Shown here in pieces: positions 1 through 5,485 of a stretch of 6,382 nucleotides of DNA. The stretch is from Bacteroidia bacterium (GTDB taxonomy: Bacteria > Bacteroidota > Bacteroidia > NS11-12g > UBA955), in the NCBI GenBank assembly GCA_014376345.1, contig JACMRS010000143.1:1-6382 (forward strand), read 5' to 3'. A program made the position numbers and the translations under genes. Position 1 is the stretch's first letter. Each line of letters opens with the position of its first letter. Under the pieces are notes generated by a model. That model saw nothing but the letters and a program-made list of their open reading frames with translations. It was not told where the DNA came from and did not search any database.

Positions 1-1082
1 GTGTAAGAATTTTTAGTGGCTAAATTAATTGCATTAATAGTTTCAGTAAGTGAACCTATCTGATTTACTTTCACAAGAATAGAGTTTGCTATTTTCTTAT
101 CAATACCTTCCTGCAAACGCTTTACATTGGTTACAAAAAGATCGTCTCCGACAAGCTGAACTTTGTTGCCAATTTCTTCAGTTAATTTTTGCCAGCCATC
201 CCAATCATCTTCTGCTAATCCGTCTTCTATTGAAATAATAGGATATTTATTAACCCAGCCTTTCCAGTAATCAACCATTTCATCACTGCTCAGTTTTTTA
301 TTATCTGATTTATGAAAATGGTAAGCACCATCTTTATACATTTCAGAAGCAGCTGCATCCATTGAAATCCAAACATCAACACCGGGTTTGTAACCGGCTT
401 TTTCAACAGATTGAAGCACTATTTCTATTGCCTCTTCATTTGATCTGATATTCGGAGCAAAACCGCCTTCATCACCAACATTAGTGCTGTAACCTTTACT
501 TTTTAAAACAGTTTTTAAAGTGTGAAAAATATTAACTCCCATAGCAAGTGATTCTGAAAAAGAATCTGCATTTACGGGCATCACCATAAATTCCTGAAAA
601 TCAATCGCATTGTCTGCATGAGCTCCGCCATTCAGAATATTCATCATAGGTATTGGAAGTGTGCATGCATTTACACCACCAATATATCGGTAAAGTGGCT
701 GCCTTAATTCTAACGCTGCAGCCTTAGCTGCGGCAAGAGAAACTGCAAGAATTGCATTCGCTCCTAATTTACTTTTATTCTCTGTGCCATCCAGTTCAAT
801 CATTAATCTGTCAAGCTGCGACTGATCAAAAACTGAAATACCTGATAAAGCATTATTAATATTCTTGTTAACATTAGAAACAGCATTCAAAACACCTTTT
901 CCAAGATATACTTTTTTATCATTATCACGCAACTCAGCAGCTTCATGAATACCTGTACTGGCGCCACTTGGAACAGCTGCGCGACCTGTGAAACCATTTT
1001 CGGTAGTTACATCTGCCTCTACAGTCGGGTTGCCTCTTGAATCAAGAATCTGTCTTGCTGTAATCCTGGAAATTTTACTCAT
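1..1082 (-). CDS. eno: Enolase (phosphopyruvate hydratase), N-terminal 360 residues, cut by the window edge
   Basis: Enolase interconverts 2-phosphoglycerate and phosphoenolpyruvate in cytosolic glycolysis and gluconeogenesis and needs Mg2+. Translating the minus strand from ATG at 1082 gives MSKISRITARQILDSRGNPT, the typical start. Visible signatures are the mobile loop SGASTG (residues 39-44, Ser42 a metal ligand), NGGAHADN, GDEGGFAPN with the catalytic acid Glu205, the SIEDG metal ligand Glu286, GDDLFVTN with Asp313/314, and the catalytic lysine region LVKVNQIGSLTE (Lys338). The frame is open to the left edge, so roughly the last 70 residues of a usual ~430-residue enolase are outside. All active-site residues in the visible part are present, so it looks functional. 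It lies 29 bp downstream of carA with no terminator or TAnnTTTG element in the gap, suggesting co-transcription. There is no clear Shine-Dalgarno sequence, as is usual in Bacteroidota. Confidence 0.97.
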   Translation of the reverse strand, partial: MSKISRITARQILDSRGNPTVEADVTTENGFTGRAAVPSGASTGIHEAAELRDNDKKVYLGKGVLNAVSNVNKNINNALSGISVFDQSQLDRLMIELDGTENKSKLGANAILAVSLAAAKAAALELRQPLYRYIGGVNACTLPIPMMNILNGGAHADNAIDFQEFMVMPVNADSFSESLAMGVNIFHTLKTVLKSKGYSTNVGDEGGFAPNIRSNEEAIEIVLQSVEKAGYKPGVDVWISMDAAASEMYKDGAYHFHKSDNKKLSSDEMVDYWKGWVNKYPIISIEDGLAEDDWDGWQKLTEEIGNKVQLVGDDLFVTNVKRLQEGIDKKIANSILVKVNQIGSLTETINAINLATKNSY

Positions 1083-1111
1083 AATTTTATTCTATTAAAT
1101 TAAACTAATTT

Positions 1112-2203
1112 TCAGCTTTTTATCATGTTGATGAAATCATCAAAAAGGTATCTGGAATCGTGCGGACCTGGTGAAGATTCAGGATGATACTGAACTGAAA
1201 ATGCTTTTTTATTTTTTATCCTGATCCCTTCAATAGTATTGTCGTTCAGGTTGATATGTGTAACTTCTAAAAGTGGATTTTCTTCTGCTCTTAAAGCAAA
1301 ACCATGATTTTGTGAGGTAATTTCAGAGCGACCTGTCTGAAGATTCAAAACGGGATGGTTCAAACCTCTGTGTCCATTGTGCATTTTAAATGTTGAAAGT
1401 CCACAAGCCTTACCCAACAACTGGTTACCCAGACAAATGCCGAACATTGGCACATTCAGATCAAGAAGTTCTTTAACCGTATCAACAGCATAATCCATTG
1501 CAGCAGGGTCACCGGGACCGTTGGAAATTAAAACACCATCCGGTTTCCAGTCCATTAAATCCTTTGCAGTTGATTTTGCAGTAAACACGCCGCAATAATT
1601 ATCACGTTCTGAAAGACAGCGAAGCATATTTCTTTTAACCCCGTAATCCAAAACAGCAATGCGCCTTGTTGCTGTGTCACTTCCGTATGTATAAAACTCG
1701 TTTGTTGTAACATGCGAAGAAAGTTCAAGTCCATCCATTGAAGGCACTTTTGCAAGTTCTGCTTTAAGTGCATCAATGTCTGTAATTTCTGAACTGATAA
1801 TGGCATTCATAGCACCTTTATCTCTTACATGTCGAACAATTTCACGGGTATCTACATCCTGAATACCTGAAATTCCGCTGGCAACAAAAAAATCATCAAT
1901 ACTCTGACCAGCCATTTTCCGGCTGTAATTAAATGAAAAAGTTTTGCAGACAAGTCCGGCAATTTTAATTCCGGAACTTTCCATATCTAAATTACTGGCA
2001 CCATAATTTCCTATGTGAACATTGGTTTGCACAAGAATTTGTCCGTAGTAAGATGGGTCTGTAAATACTTCCTGGTAACCTGTCATACCGGTATTAAAGC
2101 AGAGCTCTCCGGTAGTGGTTCCAATTTTACCTATTGCGCGGCCTCTGTAAAAAGTACCGTCTTCAAGAAGAAGAATAGCTGGTTTGTTATGTATGGTTTC
2201 CAA
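1112..2203 (-). CDS. carA: Carbamoyl-phosphate synthase small (glutaminase) subunit
   Basis: CarA hydrolyses glutamine and passes ammonia to CarB to make carbamoyl phosphate for pyrimidine and arginine synthesis in the cytosol. The N-terminal CarA domain begins at PAILLLEDGTFYRG and contains FNTGMTGYQEVFTDPSYYGQI. The C-terminal class I glutamine amidotransferase domain has the nucleophile in GICLGNQ (Cys257, counted from TTG 2203) and the His/Glu pair in QYHPES (His340, Glu342). SNGPGDP is also intact. Length (363 residues) is normal. No ATG or GTG lies between the upstream in-frame stop (2234-2236) and the conserved core, so a TTG must start it. TTG at 2224 and 2215 lie in or before the probable -7 promoter element (2213-2220), so I chose TTG 2203, giving METIHNKPAILLL. 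Starting at 2224 would add seven residues. It heads a probable carA-eno transcript and is divergent from the SET gene. CarB is not in view. Confidence 0.96.
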   Translation of the reverse strand: METIHNKPAILLLEDGTFYRGRAIGKIGTTTGELCFNTGMTGYQEVFTDPSYYGQILVQTNVHIGNYGASNLDMESSGIKIAGLVCKTFSFNYSRKMAGQSIDDFFVASGISGIQDVDTREIVRHVRDKGAMNAIISSEITDIDALKAELAKVPSMDGLELSSHVTTNEFYTYGSDTATRRIAVLDYGVKRNMLRCLSERDNYCGVFTAKSTAKDLMDWKPDGVLISNGPGDPAAMDYAVDTVKELLDLNVPMFGICLGNQLLGKACGLSTFKMHNGHRGLNHPVLNLQTGRSEITSQNHGFALRAEENPLLEVTHINLNDNTIEGIRIKNKKAFSVQYHPESSPGPHDSRYLFDDFINMIKS

Positions 2204-2212
2204 ATCAGGGTG

Positions 2213-2220
2213 CAAAGTTA
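2213..2220 (-). promoter_or_regulatory. Bacteroidota-type -7 promoter element of carA
   Basis: On the minus strand this reads TAACTTTG followed by CA, matching the Bacteroidota sigma-ABfr -7 consensus TAnnTTTG. It ends nine bases before the chosen TTG start at 2203, so the transcript would have almost no leader. A TTG at 2247-2245 could be the -33 element, but its 24-bp spacer is longer than usual, so the upstream half is uncertain. Confidence 0.65.
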
Positions 2221-2333
2221 TCAAAAAAAACGGTTACTAATAAACAAGTTTTACCTTTTATATAAAGTGTTGTTATTTAATTAATTCGATTAATTTTTAT
2301 TGATTTTAAGAGTTTTAATATCAGATCTTAACT
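2221..2333. promoter_or_regulatory. Divergent intergenic regulatory region between carA and the SET gene
   Basis: This very AT-rich stretch carries the upstream parts of two back-to-back promoters. Near its middle is an exact dyad, AATTAAT-TCG-ATTAATT (2279-2295), which could be an operator, although AT-rich palindromes arise easily by chance. I see no gene and no riboswitch-like structure. Confidence 0.4.
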
Positions 2334-2341
2334 TACTTTTG
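2334..2341 (+). promoter_or_regulatory. Bacteroidota-type -7 promoter element of the SET gene
   Basis: TACTTTTG followed by CGCC matches TAnnTTTG and lies eight bases before the ATG at 2350. No well-spaced TTG -33 element is obvious; the nearest (2300-2302) is too far upstream. Its position so close to the start codon predicts a near-leaderless mRNA. Confidence 0.6.
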
Positions 2342-2349
2342 CGCCCTCA

Positions 2350-2760
2350 ATGGGTTTAAAAGTTAAGATTTCAACAATTCCGGGTTCAGGTAAAGGCTTA
2401 TTTACGGATTCTGATATTAAAAAAGGTGATATTATTTGTGAGTATGAGGGTGAGAAAATGACCTGGAAAGAATGTCAGAAAAGAAATGAAGATCAGGAAG
2501 GTATAGGCGCCTATTATTTTCACATTTCTGACAGTAATTGTGTTGATGCACAATTTACTTTAGATGCTATGGGGCGTTACGCCAATGATGCCAAAGGTAT
2601 GAGCAAAATAAAGGGTTTAAATAACAACGCTGAATACCAGGTTATCAAAAAGAAACCATATATTGTAGCTAAAAAAAATATCAAAGCCGGCTCAGAAATA
2701 CTGGTGGCTTATGGTGCTGCGTATTGGAAAGTAATGAAGGAAGCACTAAAAGGGATTTGA
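2350..2760 (+). CDS. Small stand-alone SET-domain protein, putative protein-lysine methyltransferase
   Basis: The 136 residues are essentially one SET domain, the fold that transfers methyl groups from S-adenosylmethionine to lysines. The order of motifs fits: PGSGKGLFTDSDIKKGDII (residues 11-29, with the GxG SAM-binding turn), a central segment with GRYANDAKG (75-83), NNNAEY (91-96), then PYIVAKKNIKAGSEILVAYG (103-122), whose final YG supplies the usual catalytic tyrosine (Tyr121), and AYW just after. In most SET enzymes the GRYANDA position reads NHSC; here it is ND, so the Asn is kept and the His replaced, somewhat like the PRDM subgroup. No cysteine-rich pre- or post-SET region exists, and no signal peptide, so it should be cytosolic. 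The substrate is unknown. ATG 2350 fits the motif I distance and the promoter. It is monocistronic and converges on the GT22 gene. Confidence 0.88.
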   Translation: MGLKVKISTIPGSGKGLFTDSDIKKGDIICEYEGEKMTWKECQKRNEDQEGIGAYYFHISDSNCVDAQFTLDAMGRYANDAKGMSKIKGLNNNAEYQVIKKKPYIVAKKNIKAGSEILVAYGAAYWKVMKEALKGI

Positions 2761-2766
2761 GATTGT

Positions 2767-2916
2767 GGTGAAGAATTGCTGATTTCTGAATTATTGATTT
2801 CTGATTTTGGGAATTTGAGATTTTGAGCGTAATTCTGTCTCGGCTAAGCCGAGATACAGAATGAAGTGAAGAATCTCCTACGCAAATAATTAGTGATTTG
2901 AGATTTGTGATTTGTG
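2767..2916. repeat. Structured intergenic repeat, copy A
   Basis: The copy starts with a block at 2767-2789 identical over 23 bp to 2946-2968 in copy B. Next comes an element bounded by the inverted pair GAGATT (2817-2822) and AATCTC (2872-2877). Inside is a hairpin: ATTCTGT (2832-2838) plus CTCGGC (2839-2844), loop TAA, then GCCGAG (2848-2853), a two-base bulge and ACAGAAT (2856-2862). After AATCTC come heptads of the form TGATTTG (2894-2914). TGATTTCTGA occurs twice in this copy (2780-2789 and 2795-2804). Relative to copy B it lacks eight bases between TTTT runs, consistent with slippage. It contains no gene. Confidence 0.85.
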
Positions 2917-2945
2917 TATCAGTAATAATGTAGGGGCACACGGCA

Positions 2946-3079
2946 GGTGAAGAATTGCTGATTTCTGATTTTGAGATTTTGTCATTTTGAACAAAATTCT
3001 GTTGAAGGTATTCCTTCATTACAGAATGCAGTGAAGAATCTCCTGCGAGATTATTTAAGATTTGTTATTTGTGAATTTG
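2946..3079. repeat. Structured intergenic repeat, copy B
   Basis: This is the second copy of the unit at 2767-2916, in the same orientation. The GAGATT (2973-2978) and AATCTC (3037-3042) boundaries are kept. The hairpin is ATTCTGT (2996-3002) plus TGAAGG (3003-3008), loop TATT, CCTTCA (3013-3018), a two-base bulge and ACAGAAT (3021-3027). The outer arm is identical to copy A, but the six-base inner arm is different and still perfectly paired. The flank GTGAAGAATCTCC is shared, and degenerate heptads (AGATTTG, TTATTTG) follow at the same distance as in copy A. Confidence 0.85.
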
Positions 3080-3091
3080 TGAATTACAAAA

Positions 3092-4480
3092 TCACTTCTG
3101 ATAAACACTCCAAAACTCTGTCCTTCCCAACCAATCATTGACATTCACACTTTCGGCAAAAGGCGGTAATTGCGAATACATTCTATAATAACCATCTTTC
3201 TTCCATTCATAATGATTTACTATCACTCTTTTTGAAGGATGCATATCGTTAAAGGGTTTCATACTTTTAACTGAAGTATCTTTCATATAAACATTAAACC
3301 AATGTACATCCTTATATGGATTTTCACCTGCAAAAGAGACATCATTTAATGATTCATTATATAGATGCTTTAAAAGCAAAACCCTCTTATTAGCCGGTTG
3401 AAATGAAACTGCAATTGCCATCAGAATATTTATTACAAATAATATAATTCCGGTTATTCTGATTGGTTTTTTCAATATTAACTTTTCGATTTTAACCTGA
3501 TACCGAACAAACACAATGCACATCATTAAAGGTACAAAATGAAGTAATGGAAAAACAAAACGAAGTTCTTTATGCCCAACTGCAATGTGACCAAGTAAAA
3601 ATGGCAGCAGAATCCAGGTAAGTACATGCTTTTTCTTTTTGGTAACCAACAATGCAAAAGCATACAAAATAAGAATTCCAAATGGAAGAAAAAATTTATT
3701 TATACCATCTGAAAAATAATAATACCAAGGTTCAATTCCAAATTCTGCGGCTTTATTCTGAATAATATTAACTGAAAAATATTCCCATAATGTAAATACC
3801 CATTTTCCATAAAACCAGTAATCTATAATTACACCGGCTAACAAAACAAAAATTACAGAAAAAGAATAAATAAGGATCTGCCTTAAACTGAATTTACCAA
3901 AAATAATGATCCACAATCCAAAGCCTGCAATCATAAATGCAAACTGGTATCTCACCACCAAAGACAACCCTGCAAGTAAACCGGCTAAAATAACACTTCG
4001 TGTCTTTTTACTTGTATAAGGAAATGCAGCAATTGACATTGCAAACAGTGATCCTGATATATTTTCAGATGAAAACCTTGCGTTGGTATAAGGCATGCAC
4101 CAGAATAATAGTGTAAATGCCCAAAAAACAATCTCTGCTTTCTCATTCATTTTACCTTTAATGAATGTCTTGTAAACCATTGCCGCTGCTGCAATTGAAA
4201 GTGTAACAGAAAAAAAACGCAAAACCATAACCCAGATAAAAGGATCAGGTTTTCCAAATAATCCAAGTGCTTCATAAAATATGAAAGCAGCCAGTGGCTG
4301 AAGTGCGGGACGAATTGCATTGTGAAACTCCCAGGCTAAATCAGATGCAGGTGAAATGCCGGCTTTAAAACCTGCAAATTCGAGAATCTGAAAATGTTCA
4401 TCAGGATGGTAATGGCCTACAGAAAAAATGGCAGCAATAATGTGTAGCAGAATTCCGACTATGATGATTTTATTTTTCAA
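3092..4480 (-). CDS. GT22-family (ALG9/PIG-B-like) integral membrane glycosyltransferase
   Basis: This 462-residue multi-pass membrane protein resembles the family of ALG9, ALG12, PIG-B and SMP3, which in eukaryotes add mannose from dolichyl-phosphate-mannose in the ER. Matches are HPDEHFQILEF (25-35, with the catalytic acidic pair Asp27/Glu28 just after the first membrane helix), RPAL (57-60), ARFSSENISG (134-143), VVRYQFAF (175-182), DYWFYGKW (220-227), EPWYYYFSDG (250-259) and GHKELRFVFP (302-311). About nine hydrophobic helices fill residues 5-360, and a soluble tail of about 100 residues follows. In a bacterium the donor is probably a polyprenyl-phosphate sugar, with the active site outside the cytoplasm; this is inference. 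The start must be TTG 4480, because no ATG or GTG lies between an upstream in-frame TAA and the HPDE motif. The acceptor is unknown; no glycan gene cluster surrounds it. Confidence 0.88.
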   Translation of the reverse strand: MKNKIIIVGILLHIIAAIFSVGHYHPDEHFQILEFAGFKAGISPASDLAWEFHNAIRPALQPLAAFIFYEALGLFGKPDPFIWVMVLRFFSVTLSIAAAAMVYKTFIKGKMNEKAEIVFWAFTLLFWCMPYTNARFSSENISGSLFAMSIAAFPYTSKKTRSVILAGLLAGLSLVVRYQFAFMIAGFGLWIIIFGKFSLRQILIYSFSVIFVLLAGVIIDYWFYGKWVFTLWEYFSVNIIQNKAAEFGIEPWYYYFSDGINKFFLPFGILILYAFALLVTKKKKHVLTWILLPFLLGHIAVGHKELRFVFPLLHFVPLMMCIVFVRYQVKIEKLILKKPIRITGIILFVINILMAIAVSFQPANKRVLLLKHLYNESLNDVSFAGENPYKDVHWFNVYMKDTSVKSMKPFNDMHPSKRVIVNHYEWKKDGYYRMYSQLPPFAESVNVNDWLGRTEFWSVYQK

Positions 4481-4485
4481 TGCGC

Positions 4486-4493
4486 CAAAGTTA
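4486..4493 (-). promoter_or_regulatory. Bacteroidota-type -7 promoter element of the GT22 gene
   Basis: On the minus strand this reads TAACTTTG followed by GCGCA and then the TTG start at 4480. Only five bases lie between element and start codon, predicting a leaderless or nearly leaderless transcript. I see no TTG-type -33 element at the usual distance. Confidence 0.62.
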
Positions 4494-4591
4494 ATGAATT
4501 ATGTAAGATTCATAATAAAAGTGAATAAATGCTCTGTAAATCAAAATAAAATCATTCTGAAATGCAATTTCATTCTGATTGAGGAAATCTT
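4494..4591. promoter_or_regulatory. Divergent intergenic regulatory region with a small dyad
   Basis: This AT-rich spacer lies between two back-to-back promoters. Upstream of the hydroxylase promoter is the dyad TGAAAT-GCA-ATTTCA (4558-4572), framed by two direct copies of CATTCTGA (4553-4560 and 4571-4578). It could be an operator; no binding protein can be named from the window. Confidence 0.35.
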
Positions 4592-4599
4592 TAACTTTG
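4592..4599 (+). promoter_or_regulatory. Bacteroidota-type -7 promoter element of the hydroxylase-lipoprotein pair
   Basis: TAACTTTG followed by CGGT and then ATG at 4604. With four bases between element and start codon, transcription should begin at or next to the A of the ATG, i.e. a leaderless mRNA. A -33 TTG at the expected distance is not evident. Confidence 0.65.
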
Positions 4600-4603
4600 C
4601 GGT

Positions 4604-5485
4604 ATGAGTCGCAGCGAGATACTCGTTCTTATTTCAATACCTGTTTACACAGCTTTTATTGCCTGGGAAGCGTGGTTGGGATATAAGCAACGCAAAGCTT
4701 TGTACGATTTGAAAGACAGTGCTATCAGTTTGTGGCTCGGTATTGCAGGTTTTGTTATCGATCTGGCAATGGGTGTCATCACATTTGGTGTACTCAACTG
4801 GTGCAATAAACATGCAATCTACAAGCCCGATTTATTAACCTATTACCCTGTTGCAGCATGGATTATAGTATTTATCGGTCAGGATTTCTGCTTTTACTGG
4901 CTTCATCGCAGCGAGCATTACAGCAGAATACTCTGGGCTGTACACAGCAACCACCATTCTTCAGAAAAATATAATTTTACCGTGGCGCTGCGCTCTTCGG
5001 TGCTGCAGCCTATGTACCGGTTTCTATTTTATATTCCGATCGCATTTTTAGGTTTCGATGGACTCACAATAATGTTCATGTATGCTGTTAATCAGTTTTA
5101 CCAGTTTTTTCTGCATACTGAAACTATTGGCAAACTAGGCTGGTATGAAAAGATCTTTGTAACACCTTCTCACCACCGAGTACACCATGCCAGCAATGTG
5201 CAGTATCTTGATAAGAATATGGGACAAGTACTCATAATCTGGGACAAAATATTTGGCACTTTTAAGGAAGAAACCGATGCCCCTATTTACGGACTCACCA
5301 CAAATTTGAAAACTTACCACCCTACTAAAGTTATATTTAAAGAATGGAATAAAATATTTTTTGATTTAAAGAAAAAAGGACCATTAAAACAAAAGTTCAA
5401 TTACCTGTTAAAGCCACCCGGCTGGAGTCACGACGGCAGCACCAAAACCAGTGCAGAGTTACGGAAGGAAGCAGGGATTGAATAG
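4604..5485 (+). CDS. Sterol desaturase/fatty acid hydroxylase family protein, alkylglycerol monooxygenase-like
   Basis: This 293-residue membrane protein carries the full histidine set that binds a di-iron centre in the fatty acid hydroxylase superfamily: HRSEH (101-105), HSNHH (114-118), and HHRVHH (190-195) within TPSHHRVHHASN, with His171 in FLHTE. Hydrophobic segments lie near 5-25, 42-65, 83-100 and 138-165. The wording around the histidines (FCFYWLHR, SSEKYNFTVALR, LHTETIGKLGW, DKNMGQVLIIWDKIFGTF, YGLT) is close to animal alkylglycerol monooxygenase (TMEM195), which cleaves ether lipids using tetrahydrobiopterin. A bacterial ether-lipid or hydroxylation role is therefore inferred, not shown. 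The C-terminal tail ends PPGWSHDGSTKTSAELRKEAGIE-like, with GWSHDGSTKT at 273-282. The start at ATG 4604 is supported by the promoter just upstream. Its end overlaps or abuts the lipoprotein gene, so the two are probably co-transcribed. Confidence 0.92.
   Translation: MSRSEILVLISIPVYTAFIAWEAWLGYKQRKALYDLKDSAISLWLGIAGFVIDLAMGVITFGVLNWCNKHAIYKPDLLTYYPVAAWIIVFIGQDFCFYWLHRSEHYSRILWAVHSNHHSSEKYNFTVALRSSVLQPMYRFLFYIPIAFLGFDGLTIMFMYAVNQFYQFFLHTETIGKLGWYEKIFVTPSHHRVHHASNVQYLDKNMGQVLIIWDKIFGTFKEETDAPIYGLTTNLKTYHPTKVIFKEWNKIFFDLKKKGPLKQKFNYLLKPPGWSHDGSTKTSAELRKEAGIE
5463..5471 (+). promoter_or_regulatory. Purine-rich possible ribosome-binding site of the lipoprotein gene
   Basis: GGAAGGAAG lies six bases before TTG 5478, inside the end of the hydroxylase gene. 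Bacteroidota rarely rely on Shine-Dalgarno pairing, so this only mildly favours that start; translational coupling through the overlapping stop codon is equally possible. Confidence 0.3.

Larger units (their letters stand above)
2761..3091. other. Gene-free convergent intergenic region filled with repeats
   Basis: The 331 bp between the stops of the SET gene (+) and the GT22 gene (-) hold no plausible gene. They contain two copies of one structured repeat unit (2767-2916 and 2946-3079) and a short G-rich link (GTAGGGGCACACGGC, 2930-2944). Because both flanking genes point into it, the hairpins may also end transcription from both sides, though neither is followed by a clear T-run. Confidence 0.7.

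Noticed and set aside
1555..1806. An 83-codon open frame on the minus strand inside carA
   Set aside because: It lies wholly within the well-supported carA frame in another phase, and its product has no recognisable motifs.
2015..2284. An 89-codon open frame on the plus strand antisense to the start of carA
   Set aside because: It is the shadow of conserved carA coding sequence and its promoter region; low-complexity tail and no family resemblance.
2279..2295. AT-only dyad AATTAAT-TCG-ATTAATT as a definite operator
   Set aside because: In such AT-rich sequence palindromes of this kind are expected by chance; kept only as a note in the regulatory region entry.
2832..2862. Hairpin considered as an intrinsic terminator for the SET gene
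   Set aside because: No T-run follows on either strand, and the same hairpin recurs as part of a repeat unit; a termination role is possible but not supported.
2681..3019. A 112-codon open frame on the minus strand through the repeat region
   Set aside because: It runs across both repeat copies and into the SET gene antisense; the sequence is explained by the repeats and resembles no protein.
5135..5320. A 61-codon minus-strand frame inside the hydroxylase gene
   Set aside because: It is antisense to the conserved histidine-motif region, which explains its openness.
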